Below are positions 1 to 9,361 of a DNA stretch of 35,301 nt, piece by piece (the first letter of the stretch is position 1; every line of letters begins with the position of its first letter). The position numbers and the translations under genes are program-made. This stretch comes from an uncultured Bacteroidales bacterium (GTDB lineage: Bacteria > Bacteroidota > Bacteroidia > Bacteroidales > UBA932). The DNA is taken from positions 1 to 35,301 of the forward strand of contig CAJOLS010000013.1 in the NCBI GenBank assembly GCA_905235535.1. Direction: 5' to 3'. The notes under the pieces are model-generated. The model worked only from the letters and a program-made list of their open reading frames with translations. It was not told the origin of the DNA and did not search any database.

Positions 1-94
1 CACCCATAGGAACCCCTATGGCCAAAAATTTTCAAGAAAAATTTCCACAAAAATAAACTATAAATAAAAATATCAATCATTTCAAAACAGACTC
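1..94. mobile_element. Right half of a palindromic MITE-like element, truncated by the window start
   Basis: cacccataggaacccctatggcc...aatcatttcaaaacagactc; same as the right half of the copies at 11690-11851 and 33611-33758. Confidence 0.8.
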
Positions 95-150
95 TAAAAA
101 TCGTGACACCTTTTTCCGGGCAAAGGTAAGGCTTTTCCGTCAAAATAGAG

Positions 151-158
151 TATATTTG
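151..158 (+). promoter_or_regulatory. Bacteroidetes-type -7 element (TATATTTG) upstream of glyA
   Basis: TATATTTG matches TAnnTTTG, 28 nt before the glyA ATG; no good -33 TTTG seen. Confidence 0.5.
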
Positions 159-185
159 CAGCCTTGAAGAGATACGAAAAACTAT

Positions 186-1529
186 ATGAAGCAGGATTTA
201 CAGATCTTTGACCTTATTAAGAAGGAGCAGGAACGCCAGTCTTCCGGTTTGGAACTGATTGCTTCCGAAAACTATGTGTCGGACCAGGTTCTCGCAGCCA
301 TGGGTTCCGTTTGCACCAACAAGTATGCGGAAGGCTATCCCGGCAAGCGCTATTACGGCGGTTGCGAGGTGGTGGACCAGATTGAACAGCTGGCCATAGA
401 CCGTCTCTGCGCCCTCTTCGATGCAGAATATGCCAATGTGCAGCCGCACTCCGGCGCCCAGGCCAACATGGCCGTGACCATGGCCATCCTCAAGCCCGGA
501 GACACCTTCATGGGACTGGACCTGTCCATGGGCGGTCACCTCACCCACGGTTCCCCCGTCAATGCCAGCGGCCTGCTGTACCACCCCGTGGCATACGGCC
601 TTGATCCCGAAACCGGCCGGGTAGATTACGACGAGATGGAGCGCAAGGCCCTTGAGTGCAAGCCCAAGCTCATCATCGGAGGAGCATCGGCCTATTCCCG
701 CGAGTGGGACTATGAGCGTATGCGCGCCATTGCAGACAAGGTGGGTGCCATCCTCTGGATTGATATGGCCCACACCGCCGGCCTCATCGCCGCCGGTCTG
801 CTGAAGAACCCTGTCAAATATGCCCACATCGTCACTTCCACCACCCACAAGACCCTCCGCGGTCCCCGGGGCGGTATCATTCTCATGGGCAAGGACTTCC
901 CCAATCCCTGGGGCCTCACCACTCCCAAGGGGGAGGTAAAGATGATGAGCGCCATCCTCAATTCCAGCGTATTCCCCGGCATCCAGGGCGGTCCGCTGGA
1001 GCATGTGATTGCCGCCAAGGCCGTGGCCTTCTTCGAGGCCTCCCAGCCCGAATATGGGGAATACCAGAAGCAGGTGGTGGCCAACGCTGCCGCCATGTGC
1101 CAGGCTTTCACGGACAAGAATTACAAGATTATCTCCGGAGGCACTGACAACCACCTCATGCTCATAGACCTTCGCACCAAGTTCCCGGCCCTCACCGGCC
1201 GCGTGGCAGAGAAGGAACTGGTAAGGGCCGATATCACCGTGAACAAGAATATGGTGCCCTTCGACAGCCGCAGCCCCTTCGCCACCAGCGGTCTCCGCGT
1301 GGGAACGCCCGCCATCACTTCCCGTGGCTTTGAGGAAAAGGACATGCTGGCCATCGTGGAGCTGATAGACGCTGTGCTCTCATCGGCCAACGAGCACTTC
1401 GATGCCCTCACCGCCAAGGAACCCACCGAAGCCCAGGCAGCCGAACTGGTTACCCACAAGCAGGTGCTGGAAGAGGTGAAGCGCAAGGTGCACATGATGA
1501 CGGCCGGTCGCCCCCTGAACCGGTATTAG
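186..1529 (+). CDS. glyA: Serine hydroxymethyltransferase
   Basis: 447 aa; [37 protein letters not shown] (PLP lysine) motifs. Confidence 0.97.
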   Translation: MKQDLQIFDLIKKEQERQSSGLELIASENYVSDQVLAAMGSVCTNKYAEGYPGKRYYGGCEVVDQIEQLAIDRLCALFDAEYANVQPHSGAQANMAVTMAILKPGDTFMGLDLSMGGHLTHGSPVNASGLLYHPVAYGLDPETGRVDYDEMERKALECKPKLIIGGASAYSREWDYERMRAIADKVGAILWIDMAHTAGLIAAGLLKNPVKYAHIVTSTTHKTLRGPRGGIILMGKDFPNPWGLTTPKGEVKMMSAILNSSVFPGIQGGPLEHVIAAKAVAFFEASQPEYGEYQKQVVANAAAMCQAFTDKNYKIISGGTDNHLMLIDLRTKFPALTGRVAEKELVRADITVNKNMVPFDSRSPFATSGLRVGTPAITSRGFEEKDMLAIVELIDAVLSSANEHFDALTAKEPTEAQAAELVTHKQVLEEVKRKVHMMTAGRPLNRY

Positions 1530-1562
1530 AAGGCTGCCTGATAGGTGCTGATAGTCACTTAT

Positions 1563-1608
1563 TTACGCAAAAGGGGGTGCACCTGAAGGTGCACCCCCTT
1601 TTGCGTAA
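1563..1608. terminator. Bidirectional hairpin between convergent glyA and the DUF1015 gene
   Basis: TTACGCAAAAGGGGGTGCACC-TGAA-GGTGCACCCCCTTTTGCGTAA: perfect 21-bp stem, 4-nt loop. Confidence 0.85.
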
Positions 1609-1614
1609 GTGGCT

Positions 1615-2913
1615 CTAAACCAGGCTGTGAATGGCCAGGCCGCTTCGGAGCTTGGGTTCGAACCAGGAGGTCTTGGGCGGCATGATGTTGCCGGTGTCGG
1701 CAATGTCCATCAGTTGCTGCATGGACACCGGATAGAGGGCGAAAGCCACCTTCATCTCTCCGGAATCCACGCGGCGGGAAAGCTCCCCGAGGCCACGGAT
1801 ACCTCCCACGAAATCAATGCGGTTGGAGGTGCGCAGGTCTTTGATTCCCAGGATTTTGTCCAGTACCAGGTTGGAAAGGATGGTTACATCCAGTACGCCG
1901 ATAGGGTCGTTGTCGTTGTAGCGGCCGGGCTTGGCGGTGAGGCTGTACCATACGCCTTCGATGTACATGGAGAAGTTGTGCAGGCCACAGGGGTGGTAGA
2001 TTTGGCTGCACTTGCAGTGGCAGGGATATTCGCACTCGCACTTGCCTCCGTCCTGGGTGCAGTCGCACTTGCATTCGATGACGAAATCCTCTTCCAGGGC
2101 CTTGAAGAAGTCCTTGGTGGAAAGGCCGTTGAGGTCCTTCACCACGCGGTTGTAGTCTATGATGGCCAGCTGGCTCTGAGGGAAGCATACGGCCATGAAG
2201 AAGTTGTATTCCTCGCTGCCGGTGTGGTGGGGGTTCCGGGCCTTCTTTTCCGCACCCACGCGGGCGGCGGCGGCCGTGCGGTGGTGACCGTCGGCCACAT
2301 AGAAGGCGTCTATGTCCTTGGTGAATATTTCCGTGATGCGGGCGTTGACGGCATCGTCTTCAATGACCCAGAACGTATGGGTGAACTGGTTTTCGTCCAC
2401 AAACTTGTACTCCGGATTGCCGGCGGCGGTTTGGGCTATGATTTCTCCCAGCTCCGCGTGGTCCTTGAAGGCGAAGAAAACCGGCTCTATGTTGGCATTC
2501 TGGATGCGCACATGCACCATGCGGTCGTCTTCCTTGTCCTTGCGGGTGAGTTCGTGCTTCTTGATGATGCCGTTGGCGTAGTCGTCCGTATGGGCGCAGA
2601 GGACTATGCCGTACTGGGTACGCTCTCCCATGGTCTGGGCATACACATAGTACTTTTCCTTGTCTTCCCGTACCAGCCAGCCGTTTTTCTGCCACAGCCG
2701 GAAGTTCTCCACGGCCTTGTCATAGGTGCGCTGCTCGTGCTCCCCGGCAATGGGGTCGAAGTCAATTTCGGGCTTGGTGATGTGCAGGAGGCTCTTTTCT
2801 CCGGCCATGGCTTTGGCTTCGGCCGAATTCAGGACATCGTACGGCGGAGCCGCCACTTCCGTCACCAGATTCTTGGGCGGCCTGATGGCCGCAAAGGGTT
2901 TCACTCTTACCAT
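1615..2913 (-). CDS. DUF1015 family protein with an internal Cys-rich segment
   Basis: MVRVKPFAAIRPPK...VAAPPYDVLNS and YVADGHHRTAAA motifs of DUF1015; sits with serA/serC. Confidence 0.88.
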   Translation of the reverse strand: MVRVKPFAAIRPPKNLVTEVAAPPYDVLNSAEAKAMAGEKSLLHITKPEIDFDPIAGEHEQRTYDKAVENFRLWQKNGWLVREDKEKYYVYAQTMGERTQYGIVLCAHTDDYANGIIKKHELTRKDKEDDRMVHVRIQNANIEPVFFAFKDHAELGEIIAQTAAGNPEYKFVDENQFTHTFWVIEDDAVNARITEIFTKDIDAFYVADGHHRTAAAARVGAEKKARNPHHTGSEEYNFFMAVCFPQSQLAIIDYNRVVKDLNGLSTKDFFKALEEDFVIECKCDCTQDGGKCECEYPCHCKCSQIYHPCGLHNFSMYIEGVWYSLTAKPGRYNDNDPIGVLDVTILSNLVLDKILGIKDLRTSNRIDFVGGIRGLGELSRRVDSGEMKVAFALYPVSMQQLMDIADTGNIMPPKTSWFEPKLRSGLAIHSLV

Positions 2914-2916
2914 GGC

Positions 2917-3837
2917 CTACTTGTTTACTTGGAACTTGGTATTGCCGGTGGCGAAGAAGTCCACTATCTGTCGGGCGGCGGCCAGGCCGGCGTTCACGTT
3001 GGCTTCGGCCGTCTGGGCGCCCATCTTCTTGGGCGTGGCAAATACGCGGGTGCCGAAGTGCTTGGTGAGCTTGTCGTAGTTGTCCGGCATTACATCGGCC
3101 ACGTATTTAAGGTCTGTACGCTCTTCCAGGGCTTTGAGAAGGCCCTCTTCGTCAATCACTTCCTTGCGGGCAGTGTTTACCAGCGTGGCGCCCTTGGGCA
3201 TCTTGGCGATGAGGTCGTAGCCGATGCTCTTGATGGTGGCGGGAAGGGCGGGGATGTGGATGGAAAGATAGTCCGAGTTGGCGTAGAGTTCTTCTACGGA
3301 GTGGACGGGCTGGGCGCCTCCGGCGATAATCTGTTCGTCCGTGAGGAAGGGGTCCAGGGCGCAGATTTCCATGCCCAGGGCCTTGGCCTTCTGGCCCACC
3401 AGGCGGCCCACATTGCCGTATGCCTGAACGCCCAGGCGCTTGCCCTGGAGCTCGGAACCGGTGGCTGGGGTGAAGTGCGTGCGGGCCATGAAAATCATCA
3501 GGCCCAGCGCCAGTTCTGCCACAGCGTTGGAATTCTGGCCGGGGGTGTTCATGACCACGATGCCACGGGCGGTGGCGGCGGAGAGGTCCACATTGTCGTA
3601 ACCGGCGCCGGCGCGTACCACTATCTTAAGCTTGGGGGCGGCGGCCATCACCTCTTCCGTCACTTTGTCGGAGCGGATGATGAGGGCTTCGGCGTCTGTT
3701 ATGCTGGCTGCCAGGGCCTCCTGGCTGGCGTAGTTCTCCAGTTTTTCAACCTGGTGCCCGGCCTGGGTGAGGATGGACACGATTCCTTCGACGGCCTTGG
3801 CGGCGAAGGGCTTCTGGGTGGCAAGCAGTACCTTCAT
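2917..3837 (-). CDS. serA: D-3-phosphoglycerate dehydrogenase-like 2-hydroxyacid dehydrogenase
   Basis: 306 aa; VRAGAGYDNVDL, NTPGQNSNAVAELALGLM, LVNTARKEVIDEEGL; adjacent to serC. Confidence 0.9.
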   Translation of the reverse strand: MKVLLATQKPFAAKAVEGIVSILTQAGHQVEKLENYASQEALAASITDAEALIIRSDKVTEEVMAAAPKLKIVVRAGAGYDNVDLSAATARGIVVMNTPGQNSNAVAELALGLMIFMARTHFTPATGSELQGKRLGVQAYGNVGRLVGQKAKALGMEICALDPFLTDEQIIAGGAQPVHSVEELYANSDYLSIHIPALPATIKSIGYDLIAKMPKGATLVNTARKEVIDEEGLLKALEERTDLKYVADVMPDNYDKLTKHFGTRVFATPKKMGAQTAEANVNAGLAAARQIVDFFATGNTKFQVNK

Positions 3838-3858
3838 TTCACGAAATATAAAATGTTC

Positions 3859-3904
3859 AACGTTACCCCCTCCCGAAACCCCTCCCCTCGGGGGAGGGAC
3901 TTAC
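3859..3904 (-). repeat. GC-rich hairpin/G4 repeat, copy 1 (serC-serA intergenic)
   Basis: aacgttaccccctcccgaaacccctcccctcgggggagggactt; about 12 nt after the serC stop on the minus strand. Confidence 0.9.
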
Positions 3905-3915
3905 AGGGGGCTTAT

Positions 3916-4992
3916 CTATTTTTTCAGGGTTTCAAAGGTTTGCATGCAATTTACCAGGGCCTGGACATCCTCTACGGTGCAGGCGTTGTACAGGGAGGCG
4001 CGGAAGCCGCCCACGGAGCGGTGTCCCTTGATGCCCGCCATGCCCTGCTCCTTGGCAAAGGAGAGGAACTCGTCCTGCAGGGTTTCGTAGCCGGGTGCCA
4101 TCACAAAGCACACGTTCATCAGGGAACGGTCTTCATTGGCGGCCGTGCCCACGAACAGCGGGTTGCGGTCAATCTCGGCATAAAGCATATCGGCCTTCTT
4201 CCTGTTGATTTTCTGGATGGCCTCTACGCCGCCCACGCTCTTGAGCCACTTGAGGGTCTCGTTCATGACGAAGATGTTGAACACGGGAGGGGTGTTGAAC
4301 ATGGAGAGCTTGTCAATGTGGGTGCGGTAGTCCAGCATGGTGGGAAGGTGACGGGTGACTTTGCCCAGGGCGTCCTTGCGGATGATGGCGAAGATAACAC
4401 CGGCAGGGCCCACATTCTTCTGGGCGCCGCCATAGATGAGGGTGTATTTGCTCACGTCCACGGGGCGGGACATGATGTCGGAGGACATATCGGCAATGAG
4501 GGGGCAGGGGCAGTCCATGTCCGTCTTGATCTCCGTGCCGTAAATGGTGTTGTTGGTGGTGATGTGGAGGTAGTCCAAATCGGCCGGAATTTCGAATCCC
4601 TTGGGGATATAGCTGTAGTTCTTGTCCTTGGAGCAGGCGATGGCGTATGCCTCGCCTATGCCCTGGGCCTCTACAAGGGCTTTGTGGGCCCAAACGCCGG
4701 TATCCAGGTAGGCGGCTTTCTTCTCCAGGTAATTCATGGCCACATAGAGGAACTGCAGGGAGGCGCCGCCGCTCAGGAACACCACCTCGTGGGTGTCCGG
4801 GATATGGAGGAGCTCCTTCCACAGGGCGCGGCATTCATCCATGACGGCGTCCCATTCCTTGGTGCGGTGGGAGATGGAAAGGACAGAGATACCGGTGCCG
4901 CTGAAATCCTTCAGGGCTGCAATGGCGTTGTCGATGGCCACCTGCGGCAGAAGGCAGGGGCCGGCGTTAAAGACATGAACTTTTTTAGACAT
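3916..4992 (-). CDS. serC: Phosphoserine aminotransferase
   Basis: 358 aa; [32 protein letters not shown] motifs. Confidence 0.95.
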   Translation of the reverse strand: MSKKVHVFNAGPCLLPQVAIDNAIAALKDFSGTGISVLSISHRTKEWDAVMDECRALWKELLHIPDTHEVVFLSGGASLQFLYVAMNYLEKKAAYLDTGVWAHKALVEAQGIGEAYAIACSKDKNYSYIPKGFEIPADLDYLHITTNNTIYGTEIKTDMDCPCPLIADMSSDIMSRPVDVSKYTLIYGGAQKNVGPAGVIFAIIRKDALGKVTRHLPTMLDYRTHIDKLSMFNTPPVFNIFVMNETLKWLKSVGGVEAIQKINRKKADMLYAEIDRNPLFVGTAANEDRSLMNVCFVMAPGYETLQDEFLSFAKEQGMAGIKGHRSVGGFRASLYNACTVEDVQALVNCMQTFETLKK

Positions 4993-5059
4993 GACGTTAC
5001 TGGGTTGTTAAATTGCAACAGGTTTGGTTTCGAAAGTTATGAATTTTTATTTAAAAAAC

Positions 5060-5659
5060 CTATATTTCTTCCAATTTCGCAGTATTTCCTATCCTCTGAA
5101 TGAAATCTTCTACCGAGGCCAGCCTTACGCTGGTTTCCAAGGAGCAGCTTTCCCCGAAGTTTTGCGCCCTCTGGGGCAGGTCCATGTCCTTGAGCACCTT
5201 CATCACGGCATTCATGGAAAGGTATTCAAACTGCAGCCGGAAATGCCGGGAGGCAATCTTGTCCACTATCCGGGCCGATGAAAGGGCATCGGCCGTGGAA
5301 GTCTTGTACGCCCTTATGAGGCCGGGGATGCCCAGCTTGATGCCTCCGAAATAGCGCACCACCACCACCAGGATGTCGCTCAGCCCTATGGAGTCTATCT
5401 GCCCCAGGATAGGACGGCCGGCGCTGCCGGATGGTTCCCCGTCGTCGCTGGCGCGCCAGAGGTCTCCCTTGTACCCCAGCCTGTATGCGTAACAGTGGTG
5501 CCGGGCGTCGTGGTATTCCTTCCTCAGGCCCGCCACGATGGACCTCACTTCCTCCTCCGTTTCCACGGGGTAGGCCAGGGCGATGAAGCGCGATCCGTTG
5601 TCCTTGAAAAGGCCTTCGGAAGGGGCTGCGATGCTCCGGTATTGGTCCTGCAATTCCAT
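5060..5659 (-). CDS. YigZ/IMPACT family protein
   Basis: DDGEPSGSAGRPILGQI and VVVVRYFGGIKLGIPGLIRAY motifs. Start set at MELQDQY because a promoter-like TACTTTCG lies in the longer ORF extension (to 5695). Confidence 0.85.
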   Translation of the reverse strand: MELQDQYRSIAAPSEGLFKDNGSRFIALAYPVETEEEVRSIVAGLRKEYHDARHHCYAYRLGYKGDLWRASDDGEPSGSAGRPILGQIDSIGLSDILVVVVRYFGGIKLGIPGLIRAYKTSTADALSSARIVDKIASRHFRLQFEYLSMNAVMKVLKDMDLPQRAQNFGESCSLETSVRLASVEDFIQRIGNTAKLEEI

Positions 5660-5714
5660 TCCCGCGAAAGTAGTGTTTTTTACGATAATTTGCAACGGAA
5701 CCGGAAAAAAGCAG

Positions 5715-5722
5715 TATCTTTG
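5715..5722 (+). promoter_or_regulatory. -7 element TATCTTTG upstream of the 5741 CDS
   Basis: TATCTTTG matches TAnnTTTG; TTTG at 5689-5692 is a possible -33 with a 22-nt spacer. Confidence 0.5.
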
Positions 5723-5740
5723 AATTCATAAGCTTTCATT

Positions 5741-6280
5741 ATGGTATTCAAGATAAGAGTCACCCTTTCGGGTATAAAAGGTTTTTTCAGAGTCTATCAC
5801 GTGAACGGCGCCACCACGCTGTACACCCTTCATAAACAGTTAAGGTCGGACCTGGAGTTCCCCCAGGACCAGCTCATCATGTTCAAAGGCCTGGATTTCG
5901 AAGGCGCGGTCGTGGGCCGATGGGGCCTCTTCGACCTGGGCAGCGGCACCGTGGACCAGGTTTCCCTGGAGAAGGCCATCAAGGCCGGAACGGACAGTTT
6001 CGTCTATTTCTACGACGTCACCAACAAAAAGAGCGTGAATATCCAGGTGGAAGGGGAGGCCGAAGGCGTAAAAGTGCTGCCGGATTTCCCGGTATTGGCA
6101 GAAACCAAGGGCCCCAACCCCATCGAGTTCGAGAACGGATACGTGGCCTTTGAAGACCTCCCGGACACGCAGCGCCACCTTCCCGGAGAAGAGGAAGACT
6201 TCGATGACGAAGACCTGGATGAAGAGGAAGAAGAGGAAGACGAGGACGGAAAGGAAATCTACGACGATCAGGAGCAGTAG
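5741..6280 (+). CDS. Plasmid pRiA4b ORF-3-like (IS1096 TnpR-like) protein with an acidic tail
   Basis: 179 aa; IKGFFRVYHVNGATTLYTLHKQL...; C-terminal run of about 30 mostly Asp/Glu residues; starts 4 nt upstream of miaA. Confidence 0.6.
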   Translation: MVFKIRVTLSGIKGFFRVYHVNGATTLYTLHKQLRSDLEFPQDQLIMFKGLDFEGAVVGRWGLFDLGSGTVDQVSLEKAIKAGTDSFVYFYDVTNKKSVNIQVEGEAEGVKVLPDFPVLAETKGPNPIEFENGYVAFEDLPDTQRHLPGEEEDFDDEDLDEEEEEEDEDGKEIYDDQEQ

Positions 6281-6283
6281 CCC

Positions 6284-7147
6284 ATGCCCCGGCGCCTTGA
6301 GATTATACTGGGTCCCACCGCTGTCGGTAAAACCGGCTATGCCATCCGGCGCGCCCTGGAGGCAGGGTCTCCCGTCATATCCTGCGATTCCCGCCAGATT
6401 TTCAAAGAACTGAGGATAGGCACGGCAGCCCCCTCCCGCAGGGAGTTGGCCGCCGTGAAGCATTATTTCGTAAGGACGGTTCCCGTTACCCGCAACTATA
6501 CGGCCGGCATCTATGAGGCCGAAGCCCTGAACCTGGTGAACCAGCTTTTTGCCCAGGGACACGAAACCCTGGTGATGTGCGGCGGCTCCATGTTATATAT
6601 AGACGCCTTCTGCTACGGCCTGGACGATTTCCCGGAAGTGCCCCTCCAGCTGAGGGAGCACCTGATGGAATGCCTCAGGGACGAAGGTGTGGAATCCCTG
6701 GCCAATCAGCTCAAGGAACTGGACCCCGTGAGTTATGAGGAACTGGACCTTTCCAACGGGCAAAGGGTTATCCGCGCCCTGGAGGTGAGCATGTACACCG
6801 GCCAGCCCTTCTCCTCCTTCAAAACCCGCCGGTTCAAGGAAAGGGATTTCGAGATAGTGAAAATCGGCCTGGAACGGCCCAGGGAGGAGCTTTATGAGCG
6901 CATCAACGCCCGCGTGCTCAAGATGATAAGCCACGGTCTGGAGGAAGAAGCCCGCAGGATGCTTCCGTTCCGGGACCTTCCCGCCCTGCAGACGGTGGGG
7001 TACCGGGAAATGTTCGAATATTTTGACGGCAAGTACGATATGGATACCACCATTGCCCACATCCAGGCCAATACCCGCCACTACGCCAAACGCCAGCTCA
7101 CCTGGTGGCGGCGGGATGCCGCTATCCAGTGGATAAAGGCAGAATAA
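6284..7147 (+). CDS. miaA: tRNA dimethylallyltransferase
   Basis: 287 aa; ILGPTAVGKT P-loop, SCDSRQIFKELRIGTAAPS. Confidence 0.95.
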   Translation: MPRRLEIILGPTAVGKTGYAIRRALEAGSPVISCDSRQIFKELRIGTAAPSRRELAAVKHYFVRTVPVTRNYTAGIYEAEALNLVNQLFAQGHETLVMCGGSMLYIDAFCYGLDDFPEVPLQLREHLMECLRDEGVESLANQLKELDPVSYEELDLSNGQRVIRALEVSMYTGQPFSSFKTRRFKERDFEIVKIGLERPREELYERINARVLKMISHGLEEEARRMLPFRDLPALQTVGYREMFEYFDGKYDMDTTIAHIQANTRHYAKRQLTWWRRDAAIQWIKAE

Positions 7148-7150
7148 ACA

Positions 7151-7176
7151 GAAAGCCTCCCGTCCGGGAGGCTTTC
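7151..7176. terminator. Bidirectional terminator between convergent miaA and metG
   Basis: gaaagcctcccg-tc-cgggaggctttc: perfect 12-bp stem followed by T-rich sequence. Confidence 0.85.
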
Positions 7177-7177
7177 T

Positions 7178-9361
7178 TTATCCTATGCAGGCGCCGTTGG
7201 TAACGGCTTCCTGAGGCGTTATGAAGCGCATCTTTCCGTCTCCCTGCTTGGCCATGAGAATCATGCCCTTGCTCTCGATGCCGCGGATGGTGCGGGGAGC
7301 CAGGTTGGCCAGGATGCAGATTTGCCTGCCCAGCATATCCTCGGGGCTGTAGTACTCTGCAATGCCGGACACGATGGTGCGCCGGTCTATGCCCGTGTCG
7401 ATGGTGAGCTTCAGGAGCTTGTCCGTCTTGGGCACCCTTTCGGCGGCCAGCACCGTGGCGGTGCGGATGTCCATGGCGCCAAACTGGTCAAAGGTAACCT
7501 CGGCCTTCTGGGGCTCTACCCTGGCGGCGGCCTCTTCGGCGGCCTTGGCGGCTTCGGCCGCTTCCCGCTGGGCCTTGATGGCCTGCAGGCGGGCAATCTG
7601 GGCTTCCACCTCCGCGTCTTCAATCTTGCGGAAAAGCAGTACGGCTTCTCCCAGCCGATGGCCGGCGGGGAGGAGTTCGGCCTGGCCCAGCATGTCCCAA
7701 TTCAGCACGATGTCGGCCTTAGGCACGCATGCACCGAAGTCTCTTGTATGCACGGCCTTGCCTTCGCCCGGCTTGTAGAAATTGACGGTGGGGGTTCCTT
7801 CTCCGGCACGGTGGTCGCAGCCGGCGTCAATGCCCACGCGGAGGATGTTGCGCAGCTTCTGGGCGCTGAACGGGGTGAAGGGCTCGAAGGCGATGGCCAG
7901 GTCTGCACAAATTTGCAGGCAGGTGTACAGGATGCTGGCCGTACGGTCCATGTCTTCCTTGGCCACCTTCCAGGGCTCCATGTCGGAGATATATTTGTTG
8001 CCGATACGGGCCATGTTCATGGCTTCCTTCAGGGCCTCGCGGAAGTGATAAGTCTCCATGTATCTCTCCAGGGCTTCCTTGCAGGGCCTCAGTGCCTCTA
8101 AGGTTTCGGCGTCAATGGCTTCCGGCTTGCGGTTTTCCGGAACGGCGCCGCCGAAATACTTGTGCGTGAGCACCACGGCGCGGTTGACGAAGTTGCCGAA
8201 CACGGCCAGCAGTTCGCTGTTGTTGCGGTTCTGGAAGTCCTTCCAGGTGAAGTCGTTGTCCTTGGTTTCCGGGGCGTTGGCGGTGAGCACGTAGCGCAGC
8301 ACGTCTTCGCAGCCGGGGAACTGTTCTTCGTATTCGTGCACCCACACGGCCCAGTTGCGGGAAGTGGAGATTTTATCCCCTTCCAGGTTGAGGAACTCGT
8401 TGGAGGGCACGTTGTCCGGGAGAATGTAGTCCCCGTAGGCCTTGAGCATGGACGGGAACACGATGCAGTGGAACACGATATTGTCCTTGCCGATAAAGTG
8501 TACCAGGCGGGTCTCGGGGTCTTTCCACCATTTCTCCCAGCTTTGGGGCAGCAGCTCCTGGGTGTTGGAGATGTAGCCGATGGGGGCGTCAAACCACACG
8601 TAGAGCACCTTGCCCTCGGCCCCTTCTACCGGAACGGGCACGCCCCAGTCCAGGTCTCTGGTAACGGCGCGGGGCTGCAGGCCGCCGTCCAGCCAGCTCT
8701 TGCACTGGCCGTACACATTGGTCTTCCATTCCTTGTGCTGCTCCAGGATCCAGTCCCGGAGCCAGGGCTCGTACCGGTCCAGGGGCAGGTACCAGTGCTT
8801 GGTCTTCTTCTTCACGGGCGTGGAGCCGGAGAGCTTGGACTTGGGGTCTATGAGCTCTTCGGGGCTCAGGGTGCTGCCGCACTTCTCGCACTGGTCCCCG
8901 TATGCGTGGGGGTTGCCGCATTTGGGGCAGGTGCCCTCGATGAGGCGGTCCGTGAGGAACATCCTGGCCTCCTCGTCGTAGAGTTGCTCGCTCTCCTGGG
9001 TTATGAAATTGTCCTGGTCGTACAGTTTGCGGAAGAACTCGGAGGCGTTCTTCTCATGTACGGCCGATGAGGTGCGGGAATAGATGTCAAAATTGATTCC
9101 CAGGCCCGTGAAGGCATCTTTCATCACCTTGTGGTAGCGGTCCACGATATCCTGGGGGGTAACCCCCTCCTTGCGGGCCTTGATGGTGATGGGCACGCCG
9201 TGCTCATCGCTGCCGCACACAAACACTACATCCTCCCCGCGCATGCGCAGGTAGCGGACATAGATGTCTCCGGGAATGTAGGCGCCGGCCAGGTGGCCGA
9301 TATGGACGGGACCGTTGGCATAAGGGAGCGCGCAGGTCACAAGGGTTCTGGTGTAGCTCAT
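7178..9361 (-). CDS. metG: Methionyl-tRNA synthetase with C-terminal tRNA-binding domain
   Basis: 727 aa; [31 protein letters not shown] (KMSKS-like), C-terminal [18 protein letters not shown]... Confidence 0.97.
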   Translation of the reverse strand: MSYTRTLVTCALPYANGPVHIGHLAGAYIPGDIYVRYLRMRGEDVVFVCGSDEHGVPITIKARKEGVTPQDIVDRYHKVMKDAFTGLGINFDIYSRTSSAVHEKNASEFFRKLYDQDNFITQESEQLYDEEARMFLTDRLIEGTCPKCGNPHAYGDQCEKCGSTLSPEELIDPKSKLSGSTPVKKKTKHWYLPLDRYEPWLRDWILEQHKEWKTNVYGQCKSWLDGGLQPRAVTRDLDWGVPVPVEGAEGKVLYVWFDAPIGYISNTQELLPQSWEKWWKDPETRLVHFIGKDNIVFHCIVFPSMLKAYGDYILPDNVPSNEFLNLEGDKISTSRNWAVWVHEYEEQFPGCEDVLRYVLTANAPETKDNDFTWKDFQNRNNSELLAVFGNFVNRAVVLTHKYFGGAVPENRKPEAIDAETLEALRPCKEALERYMETYHFREALKEAMNMARIGNKYISDMEPWKVAKEDMDRTASILYTCLQICADLAIAFEPFTPFSAQKLRNILRVGIDAGCDHRAGEGTPTVNFYKPGEGKAVHTRDFGACVPKADIVLNWDMLGQAELLPAGHRLGEAVLLFRKIEDAEVEAQIARLQAIKAQREAAEAAKAAEEAAARVEPQKAEVTFDQFGAMDIRTATVLAAERVPKTDKLLKLTIDTGIDRRTIVSGIAEYYSPEDMLGRQICILANLAPRTIRGIESKGMILMAKQGDGKMRFITPQEAVTNGACIG

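Noticed and set aside
1609-5103. 1164-aa plus-strand ORF
   Set aside because: It runs antisense to three well-supported genes (DUF1015, serA, serC). It is low-complexity in Gly/Val/His and typical of mirror ORFs in GC-rich coding DNA.
5741-6280. IS1096-type mobile element suggested by the pRiA4b ORF-3-like protein
   Set aside because: No inverted repeats or transposase around it; the gene sits in an operon with miaA and is probably a chromosomal family member.
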